DNA of 64,000 nt from DASWIP01 sp036397635 (GCA_036397635.1 DASWIP010000057.1:30606-94605), one strand, 5' to 3'. Positions 52,005 through 61,696 are shown, counted from the first letter of the stretch. Numbers and translations: made by a program. Notes: generated from the letters alone by a model not told the origin.

Positions 52005-53618
52005 ATGGGTGAGCTGACGATCGACCCGAACGAGATCTCCGCCGTTCTGCGCAAATACGTCGAGGACTTCAAGCCCTCGCTCGAGCGTGAGGAGGTCGGC
52101 CGGGTGCTGTACTCGGGCGACGGCATCGCGCGCATCTCCGGCTTGCCGCGCTGCATGGCCAACGAGCGCCTCGAGTTCCCCGGCGGGGTCTCGGGCCTCG
52201 CGCTCAACCTGGAAGAGGACCAGATCGGCGCGGTGATCCTCGGCGACCCGTCTTCGGTCGAGGAGGGCGACCCGGTCAAGCTGACCGGCGAGATCCTGTC
52301 CACGCCGGTGGGCGACGCGCTGCTCGGGCGCGTCGTGGACATCCTCGGCAACCCGATCGACGGCGGCCCGCCGCTGGACCCCTCCAAGATCGCCGGCCGG
52401 CGATCGCTCGAGGTGCAGGCGCCCTCGGTCGTGCAGCGTCAGCCGGTGAAGGAGCCGCTGTACTTCGGGATCAAGGCCATCGATGCGATGACGGCCGTCG
52501 GCCGCGGGCAGCGTGAGCTGATCATCGGCGACATGAAGACCGGCAAGACCGCGGTCGCGGTGGACTGCATCATCAGCCAGAAGCGGCTCTGGGGCACCAA
52601 GGATCAGGTCAAGTGCATCTACGTCGCCGTCGGCCAGAAGGACTCGACGGTGGCGCAGGTCGTCGAGTCGCTGCGCGAGAACGGCGCGCTGGAATTCACG
52701 ACGGTGATCGTTGCCGGCGCCGCGGATCCCGCGCCGTTCAAGTACCTGGCGCCCTACGTCGGGTCGGCCATGGGCCAGTACTGGATGTACAACGGCGAGC
52801 ACGCGCTGATCATCTACGACGACCTGTCAAAGCAGGCCGAGGCATATCGCGAGATCTCGCTGCTGCTGCGGCGGCCGGCCGGTCGCGAGGCCTACCCGGG
52901 AGACGTGTTCTACCTGCACTCGCGGTTGCTCGAGCGTGGCGCGAAGCTCTCCGACGAGCTGGGCGCCGGGTCACTGACCGCGCTGCCGATCGTCGAGACC
53001 AAGGGCGGCGACGTGTCCGGGTACATCCCGACCAACGTGATCTCGATCACCGACGGCCAGATCTACCTCGAGGAGGGCCTATTCCTGTCCGGCGTCCGTC
53101 CGGCGATCAACGTCGGTGTGTCGGTGTCCCGGGTGGGAGGCAACGCGCAGATCAAGGCGATGAAGAAGGTCGCCGGCTCGTTGCGACTCGATCTCGCTTC
53201 GTATCGTGAGCTCGAGGCCTTCGCGGCCTTCGGCTCCGAGCTGGACAAGTCGTCGCAGCAGCAGCTCCAGCGCGGTGCACGCCTGGTCGAGCTGCTCAAA
53301 CAGCCGCAGTTTTCGCCCGGCTCCGTAGAGGACGAGGTGATCGGGATCTTCTGCGGCACGCAGGGTTATCTCGACGACCTGCCGGTGGAGGACGTGAAGC
53401 GGTTCGAGCAGGGGCTGCTCGATTACGTCCACACCCGTCATCCCGAGGTCGCGCGCGCGATCATCGAGACCGGTGACCTCTCGGAGGAGACGATCGCCAC
53501 ACTGAAGGGCGCGATCGAAGAGTTCAAGAAGACCTTCCAGCCCTCCGAGCAGCGTGTCGTCGAAGAGGAGAACGTCGGCTGGGAGCGGACCGCGCACAAG
53601 GAGGAGGAGAGCGCCTGA
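52005..53618 (+). CDS. atpA: ATP synthase F1 subunit alpha
   Basis: The 537-residue protein carries the beta-barrel N-domain, the P-loop GDMKTGKTAVAVD, YDDLSKQAEAYREISLLLRRPAGREAYPGDVFYLHSRLLERGAKL and the C-terminal helical domain. It is the non-catalytic nucleotide-binding subunit. Length is somewhat longer than the usual 500-510 because of a charged C-terminal extension (VVEEENVGWERTAHKEEE). Confidence 0.97.
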   Translation: MGELTIDPNEISAVLRKYVEDFKPSLEREEVGRVLYSGDGIARISGLPRCMANERLEFPGGVSGLALNLEEDQIGAVILGDPSSVEEGDPVKLTGEILSTPVGDALLGRVVDILGNPIDGGPPLDPSKIAGRRSLEVQAPSVVQRQPVKEPLYFGIKAIDAMTAVGRGQRELIIGDMKTGKTAVAVDCIISQKRLWGTKDQVKCIYVAVGQKDSTVAQVVESLRENGALEFTTVIVAGAADPAPFKYLAPYVGSAMGQYWMYNGEHALIIYDDLSKQAEAYREISLLLRRPAGREAYPGDVFYLHSRLLERGAKLSDELGAGSLTALPIVETKGGDVSGYIPTNVISITDGQIYLEEGLFLSGVRPAINVGVSVSRVGGNAQIKAMKKVAGSLRLDLASYRELEAFAAFGSELDKSSQQQLQRGARLVELLKQPQFSPGSVEDEVIGIFCGTQGYLDDLPVEDVKRFEQGLLDYVHTRHPEVARAIIETGDLSEETIATLKGAIEEFKKTFQPSEQRVVEEENVGWERTAHKEEESA

Positions 53619-53630
53619 GGGCGCGCGCAC

Positions 53631-54524
53631 ATGGGCGCGAAGTACCGGCAGACCCAGAAGCGGATCCGGGGGATCCAGGGCAACATCAAGATCACCCGGG
53701 CGATGGAGCTCGTCGCCGCCTCACGGATCGTCAAGGCGCAGGTGCGCCTGGTGCAGGCGCGCCCATACGCCATGCGGATCCACCAAGCTATCCGCGAGCT
53801 GGCCGGCCTCACCGAGGTCGTCCACGAGTTCCCGCTGCTGCGGGAACGCGAGAAGATCGAGACGACCGGGATCCTGGTGATCACCAGCGACCGCGGTCTG
53901 GCCGGCGCCTACAACTCAAACGTCATCAAGGTCGGTGTGAGCATGGTGCGTGAGGCTCAGCGCAAGGGCCGCCGGGTCCGACTGCACGTGGTGGGGAAGA
54001 AGGGCCTGGCGTTCTTCCGCTTCTCGAACTACGAGATCGCCTCCCAGATGCTGGGCGTCACCGACACACCCAGGTTCGAGGACGCCGAGCGTCTCGGTGA
54101 GATGCTGACCACCGAGTTCATCGACGGAACGGTGGACGAGGTCAAGATCGCGTACACCGACTTCCGCTCTGCCGGGTCGCAGGTGGCGACGCAGACGCAG
54201 ATCCTGCCGATCAGCAGCGAAGAGGTCGAGGCGACCACCGGAGAGATCCATCCGCTGTTCGACTTCGAGCCCGAGCCCGCCGACATCCTGTCCCTGCTGC
54301 TGCCGCGATACGTGAACACGGTGATCTTCGCGGCGCTGCTCGAGTCCTCGGCCAGCGAGCACGCGGCGCGGCGGCGCGCCATGAAGGCCGCGACCGAGAA
54401 CGGCGAAGAGTTGGTGAAGGTCCTGACGCGGATCGCGAACCGCGAGCGCCAGGCGGAGATCACGAGCGAGATCCTTGAGGTCGTCGGCGGCGCCGAGGCG
54501 CTGCGCGAGACGGCGACGGTGTAA
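53631..54524 (+). CDS. atpG: ATP synthase F1 subunit gamma
   Basis: The 297-residue rotor subunit begins GAKYRQTQKRIRGIQGNIKITRAMELVAASRIVKAQ. It contains ILVITSDRGLAGAYNSNVIK and ends NGEELVKVLTRIANRERQAEITSEILEVVGGAEALRE. The N- and C-terminal helices form the central coiled-coil shaft. Confidence 0.96.
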   Translation: MGAKYRQTQKRIRGIQGNIKITRAMELVAASRIVKAQVRLVQARPYAMRIHQAIRELAGLTEVVHEFPLLREREKIETTGILVITSDRGLAGAYNSNVIKVGVSMVREAQRKGRRVRLHVVGKKGLAFFRFSNYEIASQMLGVTDTPRFEDAERLGEMLTTEFIDGTVDEVKIAYTDFRSAGSQVATQTQILPISSEEVEATTGEIHPLFDFEPEPADILSLLLPRYVNTVIFAALLESSASEHAARRRAMKAATENGEELVKVLTRIANRERQAEITSEILEVVGGAEALRETATV

Positions 54525-54540
54525 GGGAGAGGATGCATCC

Positions 54541-55992
54541 ATGAGCATGACCGAAGAGGCTGTCAAGCCGGCCGAGCAGGGTGGGGCGGATGGTCGCGTC
54601 ATCAAGATCATCGGACCGGTCGTCGACGTCGAGTTCCCGCCCGAGGCGCTGCCCGACATCCACACCGCGCTGGAGGTCGAGCGCGAGGTGGGCGGCGAGC
54701 GCGACACGATCATCGCCGAGGTGTCTCAGCACATCGGGCACGCGACGGTGCGCGCGATCTGCATGCAGCCGACCGACGGCCTCCGCCGCGGCGCGCGCGT
54801 CGTCAACAGCGGCCAGCCGATCACGGTGCCCGTCGGCGACGTGACCCTCGGCCATGTGTGGAACGTCGTCGGCCGGCCGCTGGACACCGATACGGTCGAG
54901 GTTACCGAGCGCTGGCCGATCCACCGCGACCCGCCGCCGTTCGACGAGCTCGAGCCCAGGGTCGAGATGTTCGAGACCGGGATCAAGGTCATCGACCTCG
55001 TCGAGCCGTACGTGAAGGGCGGCAAGATCGGGATGTTCGGCGGTGCCGGTGTCGGCAAGACCGTCGTCATCCAGGAGATGATCTACCGGGTCGCCCGCCA
55101 GCACGGTGGCGTGTCGGTGTTCGCCGGCGTGGGCGAGCGCACGCGCGAGGGCAACGACCTCTGGCTGGAGATGAAGGAGTCCGGCGTGCTCGAGAAGGCG
55201 GCGTTGGTGTTCGGGCAGATGGACGAGCCGCCGGGGGTCCGGCTGCGCGTCGCGCTGGGCGGCCTGACCATGGCCGAGTACTTCCGCGACGTCCAGCGCC
55301 AGGACGTGCTGCTGTTCATCGACAACATCTTCCGGTTCACCCAGGCGGGGTCCGAGGTATCGACGCTGCTCGGACGGATGCCCTCGCAGGTCGGTTACCA
55401 GCCAACGCTGGCCGGCGAGATGGGCTTCCTGCAGGAGCGGATCACCTCGACCAAGGGACGATCGATCACCTCGATGCAGGCCGTGTACGTGCCGGCGGAC
55501 GACTACACCGACCCGGCGCCGCACACCACCTTCGCGCACCTGGACGCGACCACGCGGCTCGAGCGCTCGATCGTCGAGAAGGGGATCTACCCGGCGGTCG
55601 ATCCGCTGCGGTCGTCCTCGAGGATCCTAGACGCGCGGTTCGTCGGCGAGGAGCACTACGGCGTCGCGCGGACCGTCCAGGAGATCCTGCAGAAGTATCA
55701 GGACCTCCAGGACATCATCGCGATCCTGGGGATCGACGAGCTGTCAGAGGAGGACAAGCTCACCGTGCAGCGCGCGCGCAAGATCGAGAAGTTCTTCTCG
55801 CAGCCGTTCTTCGTCGCCGAGCAGTTCACCGGCTCGCCCGGCATCTACGTCCCGATCGCCGACACGATCGAGGCGTTCAAGGCCGTGGTCAACGGCGACC
55901 TGGACCATCTGCCCGAGCAGGCCTTCTACATGGTGGGCGGGCTCGACAGCGTGATGGCCAAGGCGCGCGAGATGGGCGTCGAGGGCGTCTGA
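54541..55992 (+). CDS. atpD: ATP synthase F1 subunit beta
   Basis: The 483-residue catalytic subunit has the P-loop GGAGVGKTVVIQEMI, GVGERTREGNDLW with the catalytic Glu, VLLFIDNIFRFTQAGSEVSTLLGRMPSQVGYQPTLAGEMG and the DELSEED-type loop (GIDELSEEDKLTVQRARKIEKFFSQPFFVAE). GGGAGAGGATG precedes the ATG. The stop overlaps the atpC ATG. Confidence 0.97.
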   Translation: MSMTEEAVKPAEQGGADGRVIKIIGPVVDVEFPPEALPDIHTALEVEREVGGERDTIIAEVSQHIGHATVRAICMQPTDGLRRGARVVNSGQPITVPVGDVTLGHVWNVVGRPLDTDTVEVTERWPIHRDPPPFDELEPRVEMFETGIKVIDLVEPYVKGGKIGMFGGAGVGKTVVIQEMIYRVARQHGGVSVFAGVGERTREGNDLWLEMKESGVLEKAALVFGQMDEPPGVRLRVALGGLTMAEYFRDVQRQDVLLFIDNIFRFTQAGSEVSTLLGRMPSQVGYQPTLAGEMGFLQERITSTKGRSITSMQAVYVPADDYTDPAPHTTFAHLDATTRLERSIVEKGIYPAVDPLRSSSRILDARFVGEEHYGVARTVQEILQKYQDLQDIIAILGIDELSEEDKLTVQRARKIEKFFSQPFFVAEQFTGSPGIYVPIADTIEAFKAVVNGDLDHLPEQAFYMVGGLDSVMAKAREMGVEGV

Positions 55993-56381
55993 TGCCGCTC
56001 ACGGTTCAGGTCGTGACGCCCGAGCGCGAGGTCACCGTCGCCGAAGACGCGACCATGATCATCGCCAAGGGCGTCGAGGGCGATCTCGGCATCCTGCCGG
56101 GGCGCGCGCCGGCGCTGATCGCGCTGGGCCTCGGCCCATTGGTGATCGAACGCGGCGAACGGCGCGAGCAGCTGCTGCTCGACGGCGGCTTCCTGACCGT
56201 CAAGAACGACAACGTCATCGTGCTCGCCGAATACGCGGTCCTGCCAGAGGACCTGGAGGCCACGGAGGTCGACGCCGACATCGAACGGCTGCGGCAGCGC
56301 CTGCAACAGCAGGCCGAGGATGAGAGCGCTCGTCGTGAACTCGCGCGCGCGCAGGCCGCGCGGAACATGCTGAGCGCGTAG
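55992..56381 (+). CDS. atpC: ATP synthase F1 subunit epsilon
   Basis: The 129-residue protein has the N-terminal beta-sandwich (LTVQVVTPEREV ... VEGDLGILPGRAPALIALGLGPLVIE ... FLTVKNDNVIVLAEYAVLPEDL) and a C-terminal helical hairpin rich in Gln, Glu and Arg that can inhibit rotation. It is the last gene of the atp operon. Confidence 0.94.
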   Translation: MPLTVQVVTPEREVTVAEDATMIIAKGVEGDLGILPGRAPALIALGLGPLVIERGERREQLLLDGGFLTVKNDNVIVLAEYAVLPEDLEATEVDADIERLRQRLQQQAEDESARRELARAQAARNMLSA

Positions 56382-56446
56382 AGCGACGTCCGAACGTCCT
56401 TGCTTCGCGGGACGGCGGGTGGGATAAGCATAAGATTGAACCCCCC

Positions 56447-57715
56447 ATGGACCGATATCTGATCAGCGGCGGCACACCCCTCCGGGGTGTCGTCGGCGTG
56501 CGCGGCGCCAAGAACTCCGCGCTGAAGCTCATGGCCGCGTCGCTGCTCGCGGAAGGTTCGTACACGCTGCACGGTGTTCCGCGGATCGCCGACATCGTCA
56601 CGATGCAGGCGATGCTCGAACGGCTCGGGTGCCGGTCCGAGTTCACGAACGGCTCCATGCGGATCGACGTTCCGGCGCAGGTCGGCACCGAGGCTCCCTA
56701 CGACTTGGTCAGGCGCATGCGCGCGTCGATCATCGTGCTGGGACCGCTGCTCGCGCGGACCGGACGCGCGCGCGTCGCGATGCCCGGCGGCTGCAACATC
56801 GGGTCCCGCAAGATCGACCTGCATCTGGCCGGCCTCGAGCGCATGGGCGCGACGATCGGCTCGAACCACGGGTACCTGGATGCCACCGGCAGCCTCCGCG
56901 GCGCCGCGATCGTGCTGGACTGGCCGTCGGTCGGCGCGACCGAGAACCTGATGATGGCCGCGACCCTGGCGAAGGGTACGACCGTGATCGAGAACGCGGC
57001 GCGCGAGCCTGAGATCCAGGACATCGCCGCGCTGCTGGTTTCGATGGGAGCGCGTATCGACGGCGACGGCACGCCGACGATCACCATCGAGGGCGTCGAC
57101 GAGCTGCATGCGACCGAGCACACCGTCGTGCCCGACCGTATCGAGGCGGGCACGTTCCTGATCGGCGCCGCGGTGACCGGCGGCGATGTGACCGTGGAGG
57201 GCGCGCGCGCCGAGCACCTCGACATCGTGCTGTCCAAGCTCTCGGACGCCGGCGCCTCCATCGAGGTGGGTTCCGCCGGGGTCACGCTTCGGATGGATGG
57301 GCGGCCGCGGTCGGTCGATTTCGTGACCCTGCCGTATCCGGGGTTCCCGACCGATCTGCAGCCGCCCATGATGGTGCTGTGCGCCGTTGCCGACGGCACC
57401 AGCATCGCGACCGAGAATGTCTACGAGAGCCGGTTCATGTTCGTCGACGAGCTGATTCGGATGGGCGCCGACATCCGCACCGAAGGGCATCACGCCGTCA
57501 TCCGCGGGCGCCCCGGCCTGGAGGGCGCTCCGGTGCGCGCGCCCGATCTGCGGGCCGGTGCGGGCCTGGTTATCGCCGCCCTGGCGGCGCAGGGGATCAC
57601 CGAGGTGACCGGGCTCGAGCACATCGATCGCGGCTACGAGACCTTCGAGGACAGGCTCGCGGCGCTCGGCGCCGAGATCGTGCGCGACCGCGCGCAGCAG
57701 GCTCTGCTTCCGTGA
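56447..57715 (+). CDS. murA: UDP-N-acetylglucosamine 1-carboxyvinyltransferase
   Basis: This 422-residue enzyme starts peptidoglycan synthesis. RGAKNSALKLMAASLLAEG holds the catalytic Lys22-Asn23; the fosfomycin-reactive Cys116 is present in MPGGCNIGSRKID, predicting sensitivity at this residue. FPTDLQPPMMVL and the C-terminal GYETFEDRLAALGAEIVR are conserved. TAAGAT ends 10 nt before the ATG with only a C-rich spacer, so the transcript leader is short. Confidence 0.96.
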   Translation: MDRYLISGGTPLRGVVGVRGAKNSALKLMAASLLAEGSYTLHGVPRIADIVTMQAMLERLGCRSEFTNGSMRIDVPAQVGTEAPYDLVRRMRASIIVLGPLLARTGRARVAMPGGCNIGSRKIDLHLAGLERMGATIGSNHGYLDATGSLRGAAIVLDWPSVGATENLMMAATLAKGTTVIENAAREPEIQDIAALLVSMGARIDGDGTPTITIEGVDELHATEHTVVPDRIEAGTFLIGAAVTGGDVTVEGARAEHLDIVLSKLSDAGASIEVGSAGVTLRMDGRPRSVDFVTLPYPGFPTDLQPPMMVLCAVADGTSIATENVYESRFMFVDELIRMGADIRTEGHHAVIRGRPGLEGAPVRAPDLRAGAGLVIAALAAQGITEVTGLEHIDRGYETFEDRLAALGAEIVRDRAQQALLP

Positions 57716-58521
57716 CCGACTCCGAAGGCACTGGCGGCCCGCCCGAGGGCGAGCGCTGGGAGAAGTGGGAACGCTGGCAAGAGGGCTCGCTCACGCTGCC
57801 CGACGTGCCCGAGCCCGAGCACGGGCTGGGCGAGCCCGACAGGCCGACGCAAGTCCCCTGGCGCGCGCGCGAGGGGTTCCTGATCTTCCTCCTGCACCTC
57901 GTTGGGGCCGCGCTCGTCGCGCTGTTCGCAGCCGTCTTCGTATCGACTGGCGACGAGCTGACCATCATCACGATCCTGCTCACCGAGATCTCGCTGGTCG
58001 TGACCACGCTGGTGTGGATCAAGGTCCGATACGGGCTCGGTCCGCGCGCGCTCGGGTTCCGCGACTTCACCGGGAGGAACGTGATGATCGGCCTGGGCGT
58101 CGGCATCCTTGGGTTCGTGCTGGCTGTCCTGGTCGGGTCGGCTTTGCAGCAGACGATCGAATCGGTGACCAACGCACCCGCGCCCCAACCCGACCAGATC
58201 CCGCTGGACGAAGAACCGACGGGCGCTCTGCTGTGGATAGTCGGAGTCAGCGTCGTGCTGCTCGCTCCCCTCGCCGAGGAGGCGTTCTTCCGTGGGTTCG
58301 TCTTCGGCGGGTTGCGACGCTGGGCCAGGCGGTGGCCGGCAGTCCTGATCTCGGCGTTGGCGTTCACCATCCCGCACGTCCAACCGATCGTCCTGCTGCC
58401 GATCTTCGTGCTGGGGATCGTGCTCGCTTGGGTGGTCGAGCGCAGACGCAGCCTGGTCCCATCCATCGTGGCCCACCTGGCGTTCAACGTGTTCGGGTTC
58501 ATCGCCCTCTACCTTGTTTGA
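57712..58521 (+). CDS. CPBP family intramembrane glutamic metalloprotease
   Basis: The 269-residue protein has a 50-residue acidic, Pro-rich cytoplasmic head and about six membrane helices. The CPBP/Abi motifs are present: AEEAFFRGFVFG (EExxxR), FTIPHVQP (second His) and HLAFNVFGF (third motif). Prenyl-CAAX-protease-like membrane proteolysis is expected; the substrate is unknown. GTG start overlaps the murA stop. Confidence 0.9.
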   Translation: MTDSEGTGGPPEGERWEKWERWQEGSLTLPDVPEPEHGLGEPDRPTQVPWRAREGFLIFLLHLVGAALVALFAAVFVSTGDELTIITILLTEISLVVTTLVWIKVRYGLGPRALGFRDFTGRNVMIGLGVGILGFVLAVLVGSALQQTIESVTNAPAPQPDQIPLDEEPTGALLWIVGVSVVLLAPLAEEAFFRGFVFGGLRRWARRWPAVLISALAFTIPHVQPIVLLPIFVLGIVLAWVVERRRSLVPSIVAHLAFNVFGFIALYLV

Positions 58522-58574
58522 GCGCGCGACGCGGGTCGACCCTCCGCGTGGTTGAGAGCGCGCGCGGGTCTGGC

Positions 58575-58580
58575 TAGACT
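58575..58580 (+). promoter_or_regulatory. Candidate -10 box of SCP2-like operon
   Basis: TAGACT lies 49 nt before the GTG start of the first SCP2-like gene, in a short GC-rich gap. Confidence 0.4.
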
Positions 58581-58629
58581 CGCGCCGCGGCCGCCCGTGC
58601 GGCCCTGCGATGCAGGCGTGGAGGTGAGT

Positions 58630-59052
58630 GTGCCGGTCTTCCCGAGCGAGGAATGGCTCAGCGAGTACGTCGAACGGATCAACTCATCGAAGGAGTACGA
58701 GGAGGCTGCCGCGACCTGGGAGGGTGACCTCTCCTACGTGTTCGAGCGTGAGCCCGACAAGGGCGTCCCCGAGGACGTCTGGGTATGGGTGGACCTGTGG
58801 CACGGCAAATGCCGGGAGGCTCGCTTCGGTGTCCCACCCGAGGAGGGCGAGAAGGCTCGGTTCATCATCAGGGCGCCGTACTCGCGGTGGAAGGAGGTTA
58901 TCCGCCGCGAGCTGGATCCCATCAAGGGGATGATGCAGGGCAAGCTGAAGCTCAAAGGCGACCTGCCCACGATCGTGCGATACGTGAAGGCTGCGAACGA
59001 GCTGGTCAATGTGGCCTCGACGGTCGACACCACGTTCGCGGACGAGCAGTAA
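58630..59052 (+). CDS. SCP2 sterol-transfer-like protein
   Basis: The 140-residue protein has an SCP2-type lipid-binding fold: FPSEEWLSEYVERINSSKEYEEAAATWEGDLSYVFE, VWVDLWHGKCREARFG, RFIIRAPYSRWKEVIRRELDPIKGMMQGKLKLKGDLPTIVRYVKAANELVNVAS. The KGxLKLKGDxxxxxxY pattern is characteristic. It probably binds a hydrophobic ligand such as an acyl-CoA. The GTG follows GGAGGTGA. Confidence 0.85.
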   Translation: MPVFPSEEWLSEYVERINSSKEYEEAAATWEGDLSYVFEREPDKGVPEDVWVWVDLWHGKCREARFGVPPEEGEKARFIIRAPYSRWKEVIRRELDPIKGMMQGKLKLKGDLPTIVRYVKAANELVNVASTVDTTFADEQ

Positions 59053-59054
59053 CG

Positions 59055-59465
59055 GTGGAGCGTGTCGTCGTCGAAGAGGGGATCCAGGGGCTTGGGATCA
59101 TGCTGGCGGAGCTGATCAAGGCGAACCTCGTCGCCGAGCCCGAACGTGAGCGTCTGCTGGACGGCGATCCGGGCGGGGTGAACCTGATCGTTCCAGACGC
59201 CGAGGTGGAGGTTGGTCTCATCTTCAACGGCCGCGGACTCGAGATCACCGAGAAACTCGCGCACGCCGATCTGTCGATCACGACCGACTCCGACACGCTG
59301 ATGGAGCTGACCAACGTTCCCTTGCGGTTCGGCATGCCCGACACGCTGACGGCTCAGGGGCGCGCGATCGCCGGAAAGTTGATGCGTGGGGACATCAACG
59401 TCGAGGGGCTGCCCAAGCATCTCAAGCTCATGATCCGTCTGCAGAGGCTCTTCACCGTCGCATGA
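59055..59465 (+). CDS. Second SCP2-like lipid-binding protein
   Basis: The 136-residue protein shows the same fold pattern: GIMLAELIKANLVAEPERERLL, LIVPDAEVEVGLIFNGRGLEITEKLAHADLSITTDSDTLMELTNV and the C-terminal GKLMRGDINVEGLPKHLKLMIRLQRLF. It starts at a GTG 2 nt after the first SCP2-like gene, and its stop overlaps the next ATG. The pair probably arose by old duplication, although identity is low. Confidence 0.8.
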   Translation: MERVVVEEGIQGLGIMLAELIKANLVAEPERERLLDGDPGGVNLIVPDAEVEVGLIFNGRGLEITEKLAHADLSITTDSDTLMELTNVPLRFGMPDTLTAQGRAIAGKLMRGDINVEGLPKHLKLMIRLQRLFTVA

Positions 59466-60124
59466 TTGGTCCCATGAGGGTGGCGTTCATCGGCGGCACT
59501 GGTCCCGCGGGGATCGGGCTCGGGGCCCGCCTCGCGCGCGCCGGGCACGAGGTCTTGCTCGGCTCGCGTTCCGTCGTGCGCGCGAAGGAGGCGGCGGCAC
59601 GCGTGCTCGAGCTGGTGCCCGACGGCGCCGTGTCGGCTGGCACGAACGAGGAGATCCTCGATGGCGCCGAGGTCGTGATGCTCACCATGCGCGACGACGC
59701 GCAGCGCGAGACGCTGCGGCGCATGGGTGCGCTGCTCGCGGGCAAGGTCGTGGTTTCGATGGCAAACCCGCTGCGGGTTGGGAACCGCACCGCGACCGTG
59801 GTGCTGCAGCCAGAGGGATCGCTCGCCGAGGAGGCGCAGAGGGATGCTCCCGACGCTCACGTGGTGTCGGCGTTCCACGAGGTGCGCGTGGACAGGTTCG
59901 CCGACCTGGACGAGCCCATCGACTCGGACACACTGGTGTGCGGCGACGATGGGCAGGCCAAGAAAGTCATCATGCAGCTTGCGCGCGACGTTGGGGTCAG
60001 GCCGGTCGACGCCGGCGCGCTGGTGAACTCACGCTACGTGGAGTCGTTCGTCGCCGTACTGATCTCGATCAACTTCCGCTACAAGGCGACGAGCAGCTTG
60101 CGCATCACCGGCCTGCCCGACTAG
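59462..60124 (+). CDS. NADPH-dependent F420 reductase (NpdG-like)
   Basis: The 220-residue protein has an N-terminal Rossmann fold, MRVAFIGGTGPAGIGLGARLARAGHEVLLGSRS, with the GTGPxG motif and the S/R residues that select NADP. VSMANPLRV, VVSAFHEVRVD and a C-terminal dimerisation part ending VESFVAVLISINFRYK are typical of F420-dependent NADP reductases. It exchanges hydride between F420 and NADP, indicating coenzyme F420 in this organism. ATGA overlap with the SCP2-like gene. Confidence 0.9.
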   Translation: MIGPMRVAFIGGTGPAGIGLGARLARAGHEVLLGSRSVVRAKEAAARVLELVPDGAVSAGTNEEILDGAEVVMLTMRDDAQRETLRRMGALLAGKVVVSMANPLRVGNRTATVVLQPEGSLAEEAQRDAPDAHVVSAFHEVRVDRFADLDEPIDSDTLVCGDDGQAKKVIMQLARDVGVRPVDAGALVNSRYVESFVAVLISINFRYKATSSLRITGLPD

Positions 60125-60166
60125 CCCTCACGTACCCTGGGCCGATCGTGTCGAAAGTCTTTCTCA

Positions 60167-60919
60167 TCATCCGAGCATCCGTGCGCTCACGGCCGCGGCG
60201 GCGAGGAGCACGACTCCGGCAGACAGCGCGCGGAGCGCGTTCTCCGATGCCCTCGTCAGCGTGGCTGCGCCGATCGGCTCAACGGTCCCGTCGGTTCGTT
60301 GGATGTGCCCGGTGATGAGTTTGGTTCGGCGTCGGACCGCGCGCACCGGCGTCGAGAGCGCACGCTGGGCGATGCTGATGAAGAAGGCGGCGAGCGCGAT
60401 GAGGACTGCTTCGGGTCGCAGGGTCTGCTGCTGCGCCCAGAACCCGGTCAGTGCCGGGAAGGCGCCCCAAGCGAGCGCGAACCACACGTCGGAGTGGAAC
60501 CGGCCGCCGAACGCCTCGGTGTTGTAGGCGTAGACGATGAACACGCCGAACACGATGAACGGCGCCAGGCTCCAGCCCACGTATCGGAGTCCGACGAGGC
60601 CCAGACCCGCGGCGGCGCCGATCGAGAACCACGCCACCGCGCGCAACGTCGCGTCGGGGATCCGGGTGCGCAGCGGTCGGCCGTGCAACTCGTCGAGCGC
60701 GTGCGCGCCGAGCCCCACGGCGAGGAGGAACGCGAGCAGCGTTGCCGCGAGCCGGTCGATGCTGATCGACGGCGCGGCCGCTGCGCCGAGCGCGACGTAG
60801 GACAAGTGCCACAGGGTGTACGGGGGGTGCAGGATCGTCCACCAGTCACGCCATCCGCCGCCCGCGAGCGCGTAGAACGCCGGCGGTTGCTGCTCGGACC
60901 GCTCAGGCTCGGCTGCCAT
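60167..60919 (-). CDS. UbiA-like polytopic membrane protein
   Basis: The 250-residue protein has about seven hydrophobic segments. Residues 25-80 read ILHPPYTLWHLSYVALGAAA ... GLGAHALDELHGRPLRTRIPDATL, where the D-E-x-x-G-R-P stretch resembles the first Asp-rich region of UbiA prenyltransferases. The second Asp motif is not obvious, so catalysis is uncertain. It overlaps the methyltransferase gene by 17 nt on the same strand, suggesting a quinone or terpenoid-related pathway. Confidence 0.65.
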   Translation of the reverse strand: MAAEPERSEQQPPAFYALAGGGWRDWWTILHPPYTLWHLSYVALGAAAAPSISIDRLAATLLAFLLAVGLGAHALDELHGRPLRTRIPDATLRAVAWFSIGAAAGLGLVGLRYVGWSLAPFIVFGVFIVYAYNTEAFGGRFHSDVWFALAWGAFPALTGFWAQQQTLRPEAVLIALAAFFISIAQRALSTPVRAVRRRTKLITGHIQRTDGTVEPIGAATLTRASENALRALSAGVVLLAAAAVSARMLG

Positions 60920-61598
60920 GCTTCCGTCCTATCATGACCACACCCGTTCCGAAGGTCAGCCGGCGGGTGTCGACCTCGCCGATCCCGGCTTCATGCCAAG
61001 CATCGACCTGTCGCTGAAGTGGCCAGTCCGCGTCCCAGGCCTCGATGCTCGGGCCGAGGAACCTGCCCACGTCGCGCCAGCCCGGCGAGACGATCCGGGC
61101 GAGCAGCGGGAAGAGGCCGCGCGCGTACGCCTGCCACCCCAGCCGCGTGAAGCGCCCCTGCGGTATGCCGAACTCGACCGAGGCGAGCGAGCCGCCGGGC
61201 CGCAGCACTCGGGCTAACTCTCGGAGCGTCGCGAGAGGATCGGGGACGTATCGGAGCAGGTAGCTGAACACGACCGCGTCGAAAGCTGCGTCCTCGTAGG
61301 GGAGAGCGTCGGCGGTGCCGGCGGTGACGAGCCGACGCCGGCCGGCGCGCAGCATCGGCTCGCTCTGGTCGAGCCCGACGACGGCCACGGCGTGGCGGCC
61401 CTCGATGTCCCGCGCGATCGACCCCGTGCCCGTGGCGACGTCGAGCACCTTGCCCGACGGGGGGACGTCGATGGCGTCTGCCAGCGCGCGCCGCCACCGG
61501 CCGTACTGCCCCAGCCCGAGTAGCGCTGCCGGCCCGTCGTAGCGGGGGGCGATCCCTTCGAAGAGCGCGCGCGCGTGACGTTCCTTCTCCCCGAGCAC
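60903..61598 (-). CDS. UbiE/MenG-type class I SAM methyltransferase
   Basis: The 231-residue protein has the N-terminal ARALFEGIAPRYDGPAALLGLGQYGRWRRAL segment seen in UbiE/COQ5 methyltransferases, then the SAM site VLDVATGTGSIARDIEGR, VVGLDQSEPMLR, ADALPYEDAAFDAVVFSYLLRYV and RVLRPGGSLASVEFG. It probably methylates a menaquinone-type or related ring. Start is a GTG with GATAGT 6 nt before it, so it is probably leaderless; an upstream extension is unsupported. Confidence 0.87.
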   Translation of the reverse strand: MLGEKERHARALFEGIAPRYDGPAALLGLGQYGRWRRALADAIDVPPSGKVLDVATGTGSIARDIEGRHAVAVVGLDQSEPMLRAGRRRLVTAGTADALPYEDAAFDAVVFSYLLRYVPDPLATLRELARVLRPGGSLASVEFGIPQGRFTRLGWQAYARGLFPLLARIVSPGWRDVGRFLGPSIEAWDADWPLQRQVDAWHEAGIGEVDTRRLTFGTGVVMIGRKHGSRA

Positions 61599-61696
61599 CG
61601 GCCTACTATCGCACGCCGCGCGCGAGGCTGGTCCGGTTCGGCGCGATCCTCCCGGTCGCGGCCCACCCCCAGCAGACATGTGTGCTGCTCGGGGAT